10,796 nt of DNA from Propionibacteriaceae bacterium (GTDB lineage Bacteria; Actinomycetota; Actinomycetes; Propionibacteriales; Propionibacteriaceae): the NCBI GenBank assembly GCA_031268065.1, contig JAIRXX010000028.1:1-10796 (forward strand), read 5' to 3'. Positions 5,123-10,796 of this stretch are shown here, in pieces. Both the position numbers and the translations under genes were made by a program. The stretch's first letter is position 1. The number at the start of each line of letters is the position of its first letter. Under the pieces are notes generated by a model. That model was not told the DNA's origin. It searched no databases and was given only the letters and a program-made list of their open reading frames with translations.

Positions 5123-5895
5123 TAGAAGCGGGGCGGGATCGGGACTTGGTGTTGGGCGTCCCAGGGTTGGGTCCAGCCTGCGGCGTCGAAGAGCCTGCTG
5201 AGGACTAGCGCGGTGAAGCCCCAGATGTAGAGTTCTCCGACGCCGAAGCCTGGGCCGGTGTGTCCGGCGGGGTGTATCCAGGTGGAGCGGTTTGCCGCCT
5301 TGATGAGGTCGGCCACCGGTAAGACGTGGATGGCGGCGATTTCGCCGGGGTCTCCGATGGCGAGCGGGCCTGGCTCGGCCCACCAGCCGAGCACGCTGGT
5401 GACGGCGAAGCCGCTGCGCGAAATGGACCATTGCGGCAACAGGCCCAGGACGTCTACCGAGGCCGGGACGATTCCGGCCTCTTCCTGCGCCTCGCGCAAC
5501 GCTGTGGCGGTCAGGCCGTCGTCAGCCGGATCGAAAGTGCCTCCGGGGAAGGCGATCTGTCCGGCGTGCCAGCGCAACTGGCCGGTTTTCTCCACGAAGA
5601 CGATATGCAGATCGTCTGGCTGGCCCCGGAAGAGCACCAAGACGGCGGCCCGGCGCCGGTTGGCATCCGGGTCCGGGGCGGGCAGTGTCGCGGAAGCCGC
5701 TGGGGCTAGCTGGGGGATGGGGCTGGCGTTGGTTTCTCCGGTTGCCCCAACAGCGTCCGGGCGCGACGGGGGGCGGAAGCGGTTTTCCAGCGCAGGCGGG
5801 CAATCGGAAGGTGTACCGGACTTGGCTCTGCGAAGGTGGGGAGTTTCCAGCTGGCCCTCCAGCGCGAGCAGGCTCTCGGGGATCGGCAGTTTCAT
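5110..5895 (-). CDS. Nudix hydrolase, CoA pyrophosphatase (NudL) type
   Basis: A predicted cytosolic Mg/Mn-dependent hydrolase of 261 residues that would split CoA or its derivatives into 4'-phosphopantetheine and 3',5'-ADP. The CoA-pyrophosphatase signature is at residues 107-119 (LRWHAGQIAFPGG), immediately followed by the Nudix box GGTFDPADD...ALREAQEEAGI (118-141), with the metal-binding REAQEE at 134-139. Start: ATG at 5895 overlaps the nth stop (ATGA); the frame stays open upstream but lies inside nth. An unusual Pro/Ala-rich, probably disordered segment of about 55 residues (20-78) separates the N-terminal helix from the catalytic domain. In mycobacteria a homologous Nudix gene also lies close to nth. 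It is last in the five-gene run. Confidence 0.9.
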   Translation of the reverse strand: MKLPIPESLLALEGQLETPHLRRAKSGTPSDCPPALENRFRPPSRPDAVGATGETNASPIPQLAPAASATLPAPDPDANRRRAAVLVLFRGQPDDLHIVFVEKTGQLRWHAGQIAFPGGTFDPADDGLTATALREAQEEAGIVPASVDVLGLLPQWSISRSGFAVTSVLGWWAEPGPLAIGDPGEIAAIHVLPVADLIKAANRSTWIHPAGHTGPGFGVGELYIWGFTALVLSRLFDAAGWTQPWDAQHQVPIPPRFYRER

Positions 5896-6590
5896 CCGCG
5901 CGGCTCCCGGACCAGTTTGGCCGCCTCCACCGGGTCGGTTGGCCCTTCGCCGTAAGCGGGGCAAAGCCCAGCCACCGGGCAGGCCCCGCAGGCGGGCCTA
6001 CGCGCGTGGCAGCGGCGTCGGCCATGCCAGATCAGCCGGTGGTTGACCAGGTTGTAATCGCCGGGGTCGAATAATTTGCCGACTGCCGTTTCGATCTTGG
6101 CTGGGTCGGTCTGCTTGGTCCAGCCGAAGCGCTGGGACAGCCTGATGAAATGGGTGTCGGTGGTCAGCCCCGGCACGCCGAAAGCCTCGTTGAGCACCAC
6201 GTTCGCGGTTTTGCGGCCCACACCGGGCAGCCGGACAAGCTCGTCCAGCGCAGGCGGCACTTCGCCGTCAAAATCAGACAGCAGCGCCGCGCTCAACCGC
6301 AGCAGCGTGTCGGCTTTGGCGCGGAAGAAACCTGCCGGGTGGATTATCTCCTCAAGCCTAGCCCGGTCTGCCTGGGCGAGGCTGGCTGGATTCGGATATG
6401 CGCCGAAAAGCGTCGGCGTGATCTGGTTTACCCGCTTGTCCGTGGTCTGCGCGGAAAGCACGGTCGCCACCAGGAGTTGGAACGGGCCAGCGAAATCCAG
6501 CTCGCAGTGCGCCCCAGGGTACAGCTCGCCCAACCCCGCGAAGATCAGCTGGGCGCGGGCGGTCAACTCGGAACGGGATTCGCGGGGCAA
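5892..6590 (-). CDS. nth: Endonuclease III (DNA N-glycosylase / AP lyase)
   Basis: A base-excision repair enzyme that removes oxidised pyrimidines and cleaves at abasic sites. The 232 residues are normal for the family. SAQTTD is at 46-51. The helix-hairpin-helix LPGVGRKTAN (121-130) carries the catalytic Lys127, and TDTHFIRLSQRFG (144-156) carries the catalytic Asp145. A complete [4Fe-4S] loop C-x6-C-x2-C-x5-C uses Cys194, 201, 204 and 210. All key residues are present, so it should be active. The start is a TTG at 6590; a second TTG eight codons downstream is equally plausible by alignment with E. coli Nth. It begins 22 bases after the RidA-like gene and overlaps the Nudix gene by 4 bases. 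Confidence 0.95.
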   Translation of the reverse strand: MPRESRSELTARAQLIFAGLGELYPGAHCELDFAGPFQLLVATVLSAQTTDKRVNQITPTLFGAYPNPASLAQADRARLEEIIHPAGFFRAKADTLLRLSAALLSDFDGEVPPALDELVRLPGVGRKTANVVLNEAFGVPGLTTDTHFIRLSQRFGWTKQTDPAKIETAVGKLFDPGDYNLVNHRLIWHGRRRCHARRPACGACPVAGLCPAYGEGPTDPVEAAKLVREPRG

Positions 6591-6612
6591 GGCGGTCAGC
6601 GGGGTAGGGCGG

Positions 6613-7104
6613 TCAGAAAGAGGCCGCGTTGGATTCGAGGATCAACTCCACTTCCACCGGGGAATTGAGCGGGAGCACGGCCACCCCGACAGCGGAGCGG
6701 GTGTGCTGTCCCTGCGGCCCCAACACTTCGGTCAGCACGGCGGAAGCGCCATTGGCGACGGTTGGCTGGGCGGTGAAATCCGGGGCGCTGGCCACGTAGA
6801 CGGTCAACTTCACCACTCGCTGTATTCCGTCGATGCCCCCGGCCTGTCCGGCTGCGGCGGCGAGCGCGTTCAGGCAGGCGGTGCGGGCGGCGTTCGCCGC
6901 CTCTTCCAGGCTGACCTCGGCCCCGACCTTTCCGGTGAGCGCGAGCTTGCCATCGATGAACGGCAGTTGGCCGGAGGTGAAGATTTGCCCAGCCGTGGTC
7001 AACGCGGGCACGTAGTCAGCGACCGGTTTCGCCACCGGCGGCAATTTGACGCCCATCCCCGCCAAGCGCTGCGAGGGCAGAGTCTGGTTTATTTCTTCGT
7101 TCAT
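6613..7104 (-). CDS. RidA family protein (YjgF/YER057c/UK114)
   Basis: A cytosolic 163-residue protein of the RidA superfamily, whose best-known members deaminate reactive enamine/imine intermediates made by PLP enzymes. It belongs to the longer subgroup (about 150-160 residues). Marks include TSGQLPFIDGKL (43-54), AARTACLNALAA (72-83), the RVVKLTVYVAS strand (96-106), the active-site Arg136 in TRSAVGVAVLPL (135-146), and the closing PVEVELILE with acidic residues at 151 and 153. Arg plus the acidic partner suggests possible deaminase activity, but subgroup function is often unproven. The start is ATG 7104. It sits 63 bases after the phosphoesterase gene and 22 before nth. A homologue also lies near nth in mycobacteria. 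Confidence 0.9.
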   Translation of the reverse strand: MNEEINQTLPSQRLAGMGVKLPPVAKPVADYVPALTTAGQIFTSGQLPFIDGKLALTGKVGAEVSLEEAANAARTACLNALAAAAGQAGGIDGIQRVVKLTVYVASAPDFTAQPTVANGASAVLTEVLGPQGQHTRSAVGVAVLPLNSPVEVELILESNAASF

Positions 7105-7167
7105 GGCTGAGACCTGGGTGTCAGGGGTTCTGGTTTCGTCATGGTGGAAGTCTAATGCGTGCTGGCG

Positions 7168-8058
7168 CTACTTCCGCGCGGTCAAAGTCAAAATGGTGGC
7201 TTCCGGCGGGCAGCAGAAACGGAACGGCGCGAACGGGGAGGTGCCCAATCCGGCAGAGACGTGCAGATAGTAGCTGTGCCGTCCGCCGCGCAGCCGCGAC
7301 AGCCCTTTGGCGTATTTCGGATTCAGATCGCAATTGGTGGTCAGCGCCCCATAGAGCGGTACGCAGACCTGGCCGCCGTGGGTGTGCCCGGCGAAGACCA
7401 GCTTGACCCGATCCCTGGCCATCGCGTTCAACACCCGCTCGTAGGGGGCGTGGGTGACTCCGATGGACACAGCCGCTTGCTTGTCCGCATGTCCGGCCAC
7501 CAAACGGTAGTCGTCTAGAGCCAGATGGGCGTCATCGACGCCGCGAAATTCGAGCGGTAGGCCGTTGACCTCCAGCGTCATCCGCTGTCCGGTTAGATTC
7601 TGCCATCCGCCGCTGGCCAGCATTTGCTCCAAACGTTCGGTGGGCATTTGCGCGGCATTCAAATCGCGCGAGGAGGTTTTCAGCAGGTAGGACAGCGGAT
7701 TCCGGTAGCGGGGGAATTCGTAATCGGACGATCCAAAGACGAATACCCCCGGGATTTGGAGCAGCCGCCCCAACGCCTCGCGCAGGGATTCGACCGCTTC
7801 CGGCTCAGCCAGGTTGTCGCCGGTGCTGACCACCAAATCCGGCTCCAGCCCGGCCAGGGTGGAGATGAACTTGAGCCGGGATTTGTCAGTGCGCAGCAGA
7901 TGCAGGTCGGAGATATGCAGCACCCGCAGATCGGGCGATCCAGCGGGAAGGACCGGCACATTCACCCGGCGCAGCTTAAAGGCGCGGTTCTCTATCAAGA
8001 CGCCATAGGCGAAGCAACCCAATGCCAGCGCCCCCAGGCGTCGCAGCCATTTGTTCAA
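7168..8058 (-). CDS. Membrane-anchored calcineurin-like metallophosphoesterase
   Basis: A 296-residue phosphoesterase with one N-terminal membrane anchor (about residues 7-22), so the catalytic domain probably faces the outer side. Metal-binding motifs are, in order, DLH (51-53), GDN (80-82), GSSDYE (109-114, where most phosphoesterases have GNH[D/E]), H203 in VTHAPYERVL, and GHTHGGQ (224-230). The GSND-type variant of the third motif is usual for this actinobacterial subfamily, but here the Asn is Ser. The start is a TTG at 8058, 11 bases after the PBP gene, with AGGAAT about 9 bases upstream. Genes of this type follow ponA-type PBPs in many actinobacteria, suggesting a role connected with the envelope. 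The substrate is unknown. Confidence 0.9.
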   Translation of the reverse strand: MNKWLRRLGALALGCFAYGVLIENRAFKLRRVNVPVLPAGSPDLRVLHISDLHLLRTDKSRLKFISTLAGLEPDLVVSTGDNLAEPEAVESLREALGRLLQIPGVFVFGSSDYEFPRYRNPLSYLLKTSSRDLNAAQMPTERLEQMLASGGWQNLTGQRMTLEVNGLPLEFRGVDDAHLALDDYRLVAGHADKQAAVSIGVTHAPYERVLNAMARDRVKLVFAGHTHGGQVCVPLYGALTTNCDLNPKYAKGLSRLRGGRHSYYLHVSAGLGTSPFAPFRFCCPPEATILTLTARK

Positions 8059-8069
8059 AGCGGCAATTC

Positions 8070-10463
8070 CTATGGAGGGGGCGGGGAAGAAGGCGGAGGT
8101 GTGCTCGGCGGCGTAACCACCGCAGGGGGAGGCGTCACCACCGGCAGTGGCTTCGGACCCTTGGAAATCTGCAGGGCAATGGCTGAATTCTTCGGGGCTT
8201 TGCCGGACGGGGAGATGCCGACGAAAGCGCCCTTCGGCTGTTCAGAGTCGACCTTCTGCTCGTACCAGAGGAAGCCAGCGCTTACCAGCACCTGTTTGCA
8301 GCTTGCCAGCGAGCGCCCGGAGCAACTCGGCACCGATTCGGTCTTGCCGCGCAGGATCGATTGGTCTGGGGCGGGGAATTTGAGTTTCTTCCGATCCTCC
8401 ATCGCCTTTCTGAAGACTGGTTTCAGCAGCAGGCCACCGGCCTCTGGGCCTGATGATGAGTACAGAACTTTGCCTTTAACCCTCACATTTTTTATTCCGG
8501 TATTGGCTTTGAGCCGTTTTTCCCAGAAACTCTTTTGAGTTGGGTCGGCGTCGTAGGAGATGACCGCCGCCATCGCCAGGTTCGGGGTTATCGCGACCTG
8601 CCAAATCGCTTTGTTGCCGTCCACAGTTCCGGTCTTCCCAGCCATGTCGATGCCGGGGATTCGCGCGTAGCTAGAAGTCCCATACATCGACTGCTTGAAG
8701 ACATTGGCAACAGTATTAGCCAATTCCTCAGAGATAACCTGCTTGCAATTCGCGCTGGGCACGGGCAATTCCGAGCCGTCCTTGGCCTCAATGGAGGAGA
8801 GGATGATCGGATCGCAGCGCATCCCCCGTGCGGCGATGGTGGCATAGGCTTTCACCATTGACAGCGGGGTGATGTCCACCGTGCCCAGGGTGAATGAAGG
8901 CCAAGAGCCGTTGTCGGTGTGCTCCACCAAGTCTTCCCCGTTGCCGACTTCCAAGCCCAGGGTGCGGGCCATCTTCACCGATTCGCAGATTCCGGCGCCT
9001 TGTTCCAACTGGACAAAGTATCCGTTCACCGAGCGCCGAGCGGCCTCGTACATGCCCATTCTGCTTCCGGTGCTGCCGGTAACCCGCCAAGATTTCTCTT
9101 GGACAAAGCTGCCGCCACAGCCGCGGAATGTCTTGCCCTTGAAATCTATCGTGCGCGGGACATTGAAGGTGGTGTTCACCCCCATGCCTTGGTCCAAAGC
9201 GGCTGCGGCGACGAACATCTTGAAGGTCGATCCGGCTTGGAATCCCTGTGCGCCGCCCATTGATTGTCCGGCGGCGTAATTCCAGTAGGTCTCGCCCTTC
9301 CATTTGTATTTGCCAGCAGCTTTGCCGTTGTCGCCCATCTTTGGGCGGCTCTGCGCCATCGCCACGATCAGGCCGGTGCCCGGCTCGATGGCGGCGATGA
9401 CCGAGACCACATGGTCCGTGGGCGCGATCAACTTGCCGATGGTGGATTCGGCTGTCTTCTGCACGGTCGGGTCGAAATGGGTCTTGATGGTCAGCCCGCC
9501 GCGCTCCAACAGGTCATTCCGGTCTGCCTCGGAGGCGCCCAATTCGGGGGATTTGAGGAAGCTGAGTTTGGCGTATTGGCAGACGAAGGGATAAGCGGAG
9601 TCGTAGCAGCCGTTGCGGAATTGGGTGACTTTTTTCGGATCCCAGGCCACGGCTTTCGCCTCTTGGGCCTCCTCGAAGCTGATCAGTTTCAATTGGAGCA
9701 TCCGGTCGAGCACGTTGTTGCGCCGCTCGATGGCTATTTCGGGATGCTTGACCGGATTCGTCCCCAGCGGGTCGCGCACCAACCCGGCGAGCATCGCTGA
9801 CTGGGCGAGGTCGAGTTTCGCCGCCGAGACGCCGAAATAGTGGCGGGCGGCAGATTCCACGCCGTATGCGCCTTCGCCGTAGTAGGCGATGTTGAGATAG
9901 CGCTCCAAGATTTCTTGCTTGGAGAATTTCTTCTCCACCGCTATCGCATAGCGCAATTCGCGCATCTTGCGGGCGAGGGTGTTCTCAGTGGCCAGATATT
10001 TGGCCTCTAGGTCGTTGTGCATCACAGCCGTCTCGACCAGCACCAACCGCACATATTGCTGGGTGATGCTGGAACCGCCCTGGGTGACGCCCTGCGAGGT
10101 GGAGACCAGCGCCCGCATCGTGCCGCGCAGGTCAATCGCCCCATGCTCGTAGAAGCGGTTGTCCTCGATGGCGACCTGCGCCCGCTGCATCAACTCCGAG
10201 ATTTCATCCAACGGCTTGTAAATGCGGTTCTCTTCATAAAAATAGGCGAGAACTTTGCCGTTGGCCAGCAAAAGCTTCGACTGCTCGAATTGCGGGGGCG
10301 TCTCCAACTCGGTCGGCAGGGCGTCCATCCCCTCTGCCACCGCGATGCCGCCGACATTCACCAACCCGGCGACGGGGACTGCCAAACCGGCGACCAACAA
10401 GCCGCCAATGCACGAAACAAAGACGAACAGTACGAGCGACCACAGCCGCTTACCGATATGCAT
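8070..10463 (-). CDS. ponA2: Bifunctional class A penicillin-binding protein (PonA2-like, with PASTA domain)
   Basis: A 797-residue membrane-anchored peptidoglycan synthase. An N-terminal helix (about 8-36) precedes a GT51 transglycosylase with EDNRFYEHGAIDLRG (100-114, catalytic Glu100), QGGSSITQQYV (128-138), RKMRELRYAIAVEKK (165-179) and ERYLNIAYYGEGAYG (187-201). The transpeptidase has S412-TF-K415, S478-V-N480 and K610-T-G612, so both active sites are complete. Residues about 703-768 resemble one PASTA domain (extracytoplasmic peptidoglycan- or muropeptide-sensing module) with Cys714 and Cys722. The protein ends in a Pro/Ser/Thr-rich tail. The PASTA-bearing architecture and the following phosphoesterase gene match mycobacterial PonA2. 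The start is ATG 10463, preceded at 7 bases by a TACCCT box. It is first in the five-gene minus-strand run. Confidence 0.95.
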   Translation of the reverse strand: MHIGKRLWSLVLFVFVSCIGGLLVAGLAVPVAGLVNVGGIAVAEGMDALPTELETPPQFEQSKLLLANGKVLAYFYEENRIYKPLDEISELMQRAQVAIEDNRFYEHGAIDLRGTMRALVSTSQGVTQGGSSITQQYVRLVLVETAVMHNDLEAKYLATENTLARKMRELRYAIAVEKKFSKQEILERYLNIAYYGEGAYGVESAARHYFGVSAAKLDLAQSAMLAGLVRDPLGTNPVKHPEIAIERRNNVLDRMLQLKLISFEEAQEAKAVAWDPKKVTQFRNGCYDSAYPFVCQYAKLSFLKSPELGASEADRNDLLERGGLTIKTHFDPTVQKTAESTIGKLIAPTDHVVSVIAAIEPGTGLIVAMAQSRPKMGDNGKAAGKYKWKGETYWNYAAGQSMGGAQGFQAGSTFKMFVAAAALDQGMGVNTTFNVPRTIDFKGKTFRGCGGSFVQEKSWRVTGSTGSRMGMYEAARRSVNGYFVQLEQGAGICESVKMARTLGLEVGNGEDLVEHTDNGSWPSFTLGTVDITPLSMVKAYATIAARGMRCDPIILSSIEAKDGSELPVPSANCKQVISEELANTVANVFKQSMYGTSSYARIPGIDMAGKTGTVDGNKAIWQVAITPNLAMAAVISYDADPTQKSFWEKRLKANTGIKNVRVKGKVLYSSSGPEAGGLLLKPVFRKAMEDRKKLKFPAPDQSILRGKTESVPSCSGRSLASCKQVLVSAGFLWYEQKVDSEQPKGAFVGISPSGKAPKNSAIALQISKGPKPLPVVTPPPAVVTPPSTPPPSSPPPP

Positions 10464-10470
10464 GCCCTCT

Positions 10471-10476
10471 AGGGTA
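10471..10476 (-). promoter_or_regulatory. Candidate -10 box TACCCT for the PBP operon
   Basis: Read on the minus strand, TACCCT ends exactly 7 bases before the ATG at 10463, so transcription would begin at or next to the start codon (leaderless mRNA). A GAGG-like sequence lies too close to the ATG for a normal ribosome-binding site. No convincing -35 hexamer is visible. Confidence 0.45.
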
Positions 10477-10580
10477 GCCCATCAACCTGAGAGCATCCCT
10501 TGACAAGCCCTCAGAAACCGTGCGCCGCATCAGCCCTAAGCTGAAAACGGCGGTTGCGCGGGACTTCCGCCTCGCCCCGA

Positions 10581-10604
10581 GCGCCCTGGACTCGATCAGG
10601 GCGC
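10581..10604. promoter_or_regulatory. Perfect 8+8 palindrome, likely operator
   Basis: GCGCCCTG (10581-10588) and CAGGGCGC (10597-10604) are exact reverse complements around an 8-base spacer. The element ends 2 bases before the TAGAAT box and so covers the -35 and spacer region of the antitoxin-like gene's promoter. A dimeric repressor bound here would block RNA polymerase. No T-run follows, so a terminator for upstream transcription is less likely. Confidence 0.6.
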
Positions 10605-10606
10605 GG

Positions 10607-10612
10607 TAGAAT
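10607..10612 (+). promoter_or_regulatory. Candidate -10 box TAGAAT, leaderless promoter
   Basis: TAGAAT matches the TAnnnT box well and ends 7 bases before the ATG at 10620. No ribosome-binding site lies between them, consistent with a leaderless transcript. A TTGACA-like -35 at 16-18 bases is absent; the region is occupied by the palindrome. Confidence 0.55.
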
Positions 10613-10619
10613 ACGGGCT

Positions 10620-10796
10620 ATGACTGTCACGACTCAGGAACGCATGAGATTGCACCACCTCGTTGACGAACTCCCGGAAACGCTGGTTACGGCCACTTTG
10701 GCCGATCTGGAACGCCGTCTGGCTCCCGCTCCGAAAGGTGCCTGGCCACCTGCCTTCTTCGGTTCTTTCCGCTCAAATGACGGTCGGAGCGACTTG
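10620..10796 (+). CDS. Antitoxin-like small protein, 3' end beyond window
   Basis: Fifty-nine codons are visible and open to the right edge, starting at the ATG at 10620 (MTVTTQERMRLHHLVDEL...). The N-terminal pattern RxRLHxLVDELPE followed by a short helix (ATLADLERRL), then a Pro-rich PPAFFGSFRS...GRSDL stretch, resembles the C-terminal part of small actinobacterial type II antitoxin-like proteins (DUF2281/Phd-like contexts). The start is preceded by a -10 box at 7 bases and by an operator-like palindrome, which fits autoregulation. The downstream gene, where a toxin would be, is outside the window, so the assignment is tentative. It is divergent from the PBP operon, separated by 156 bases. 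Confidence 0.6.
   Translation, partial: MTVTTQERMRLHHLVDELPETLVTATLADLERRLAPAPKGAWPPAFFGSFRSNDGRSDL

Noticed and set aside
5258..6046. 262-residue plus-strand frame opposite the Nudix and nth genes
   Set aside because: Shadow of well-conserved minus-strand genes, with low-complexity Arg/Pro/Ala composition.
6076..7110. 344-residue plus-strand frame opposite nth and the RidA-like gene
   Set aside because: Antisense shadow typical of GC-rich DNA; the opposite strand has complete catalytic motifs for two known families.
8070..8160. Repetitive GGAGG/GGGGG-like DNA as a possible functional repeat
   Set aside because: It encodes the Pro/Ser/Thr-rich C-terminal tail of the PBP, a usual low-complexity ending in such proteins.
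7624..8538. 304-residue plus-strand frame opposite the phosphoesterase and the PBP tail
   Set aside because: The Gly-rich stretch is just the complement of the PBP proline tail; there is no family similarity.
1..10796. CRISPR array, tRNA, rRNA or insertion sequence
   Set aside because: I saw no regularly spaced repeats, cloverleaf, rRNA stretch or transposase on either strand.

Overview
The window looks like an actinobacterial (Actinomycetota) chromosome. The flanking genes are GC-rich and use GTG and TTG starts alongside ATG. They include an actinobacterial Holin-X-type membrane protein, a PASTA-tailed class A penicillin-binding protein of the PonA2 type followed by its usual metallophosphoesterase, and -10 boxes (TAnnnT) lying about 7 bases before start codons, as expected for leaderless mRNAs. 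Genus cannot be fixed from the sequence alone.

Left part (1-2421, minus strand): an oligopeptide/dipeptide-type ABC importer with permease 1 (dppB-like), permease 2 (dppC-like) and the start of an ATPase (dppD-like) that runs off the left edge. The genes are coupled by 4-base ATGA/GTGA overlaps. No substrate-binding protein gene lies directly upstream in the window, where one is often found.

Middle part (2480-4553, plus strand): a visibly AT-richer four-gene cluster that does not match its neighbours. It encodes a small helical protein resembling the C-terminal half of EspC-type (ESX-secreted) proteins, a WxG-motif protein carrying a Trp/Asp-patterned membrane segment, a YbaB/EbfC-like protein, and a two-helix membrane protein with a possible PH-like tail. 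Three of the four have nearly the same ribosome-binding site, (G/A)GAAAGAG, exactly 7 bases before the start; the remaining one is coupled by an ATGA overlap. It is preceded by a 217-base non-coding stretch dense in inverted repeats. This looks like a type VII secretion-associated accessory or effector module without the secretion machinery, probably acquired horizontally. It is the most interesting part of the window.

Right part (4665-10463): a Holin-X-type membrane protein on plus, convergent with a five-gene minus-strand run. In transcription order this is class A PBP (ponA2-like), metallophosphoesterase, RidA-family protein, endonuclease III (nth), and CoA-pyrophosphatase-type Nudix hydrolase. 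The gene set recalls the marP-nth-crp-ponA2 neighbourhood of mycobacteria, here compacted onto one strand, and likely serves cell-wall synthesis plus housekeeping repair.

Right edge (10464-10796): a divergent promoter region and the start of a plus-strand gene with antitoxin-like sequence. An 8+8-base perfect palindrome sits immediately upstream of its -10 box and looks like an operator.
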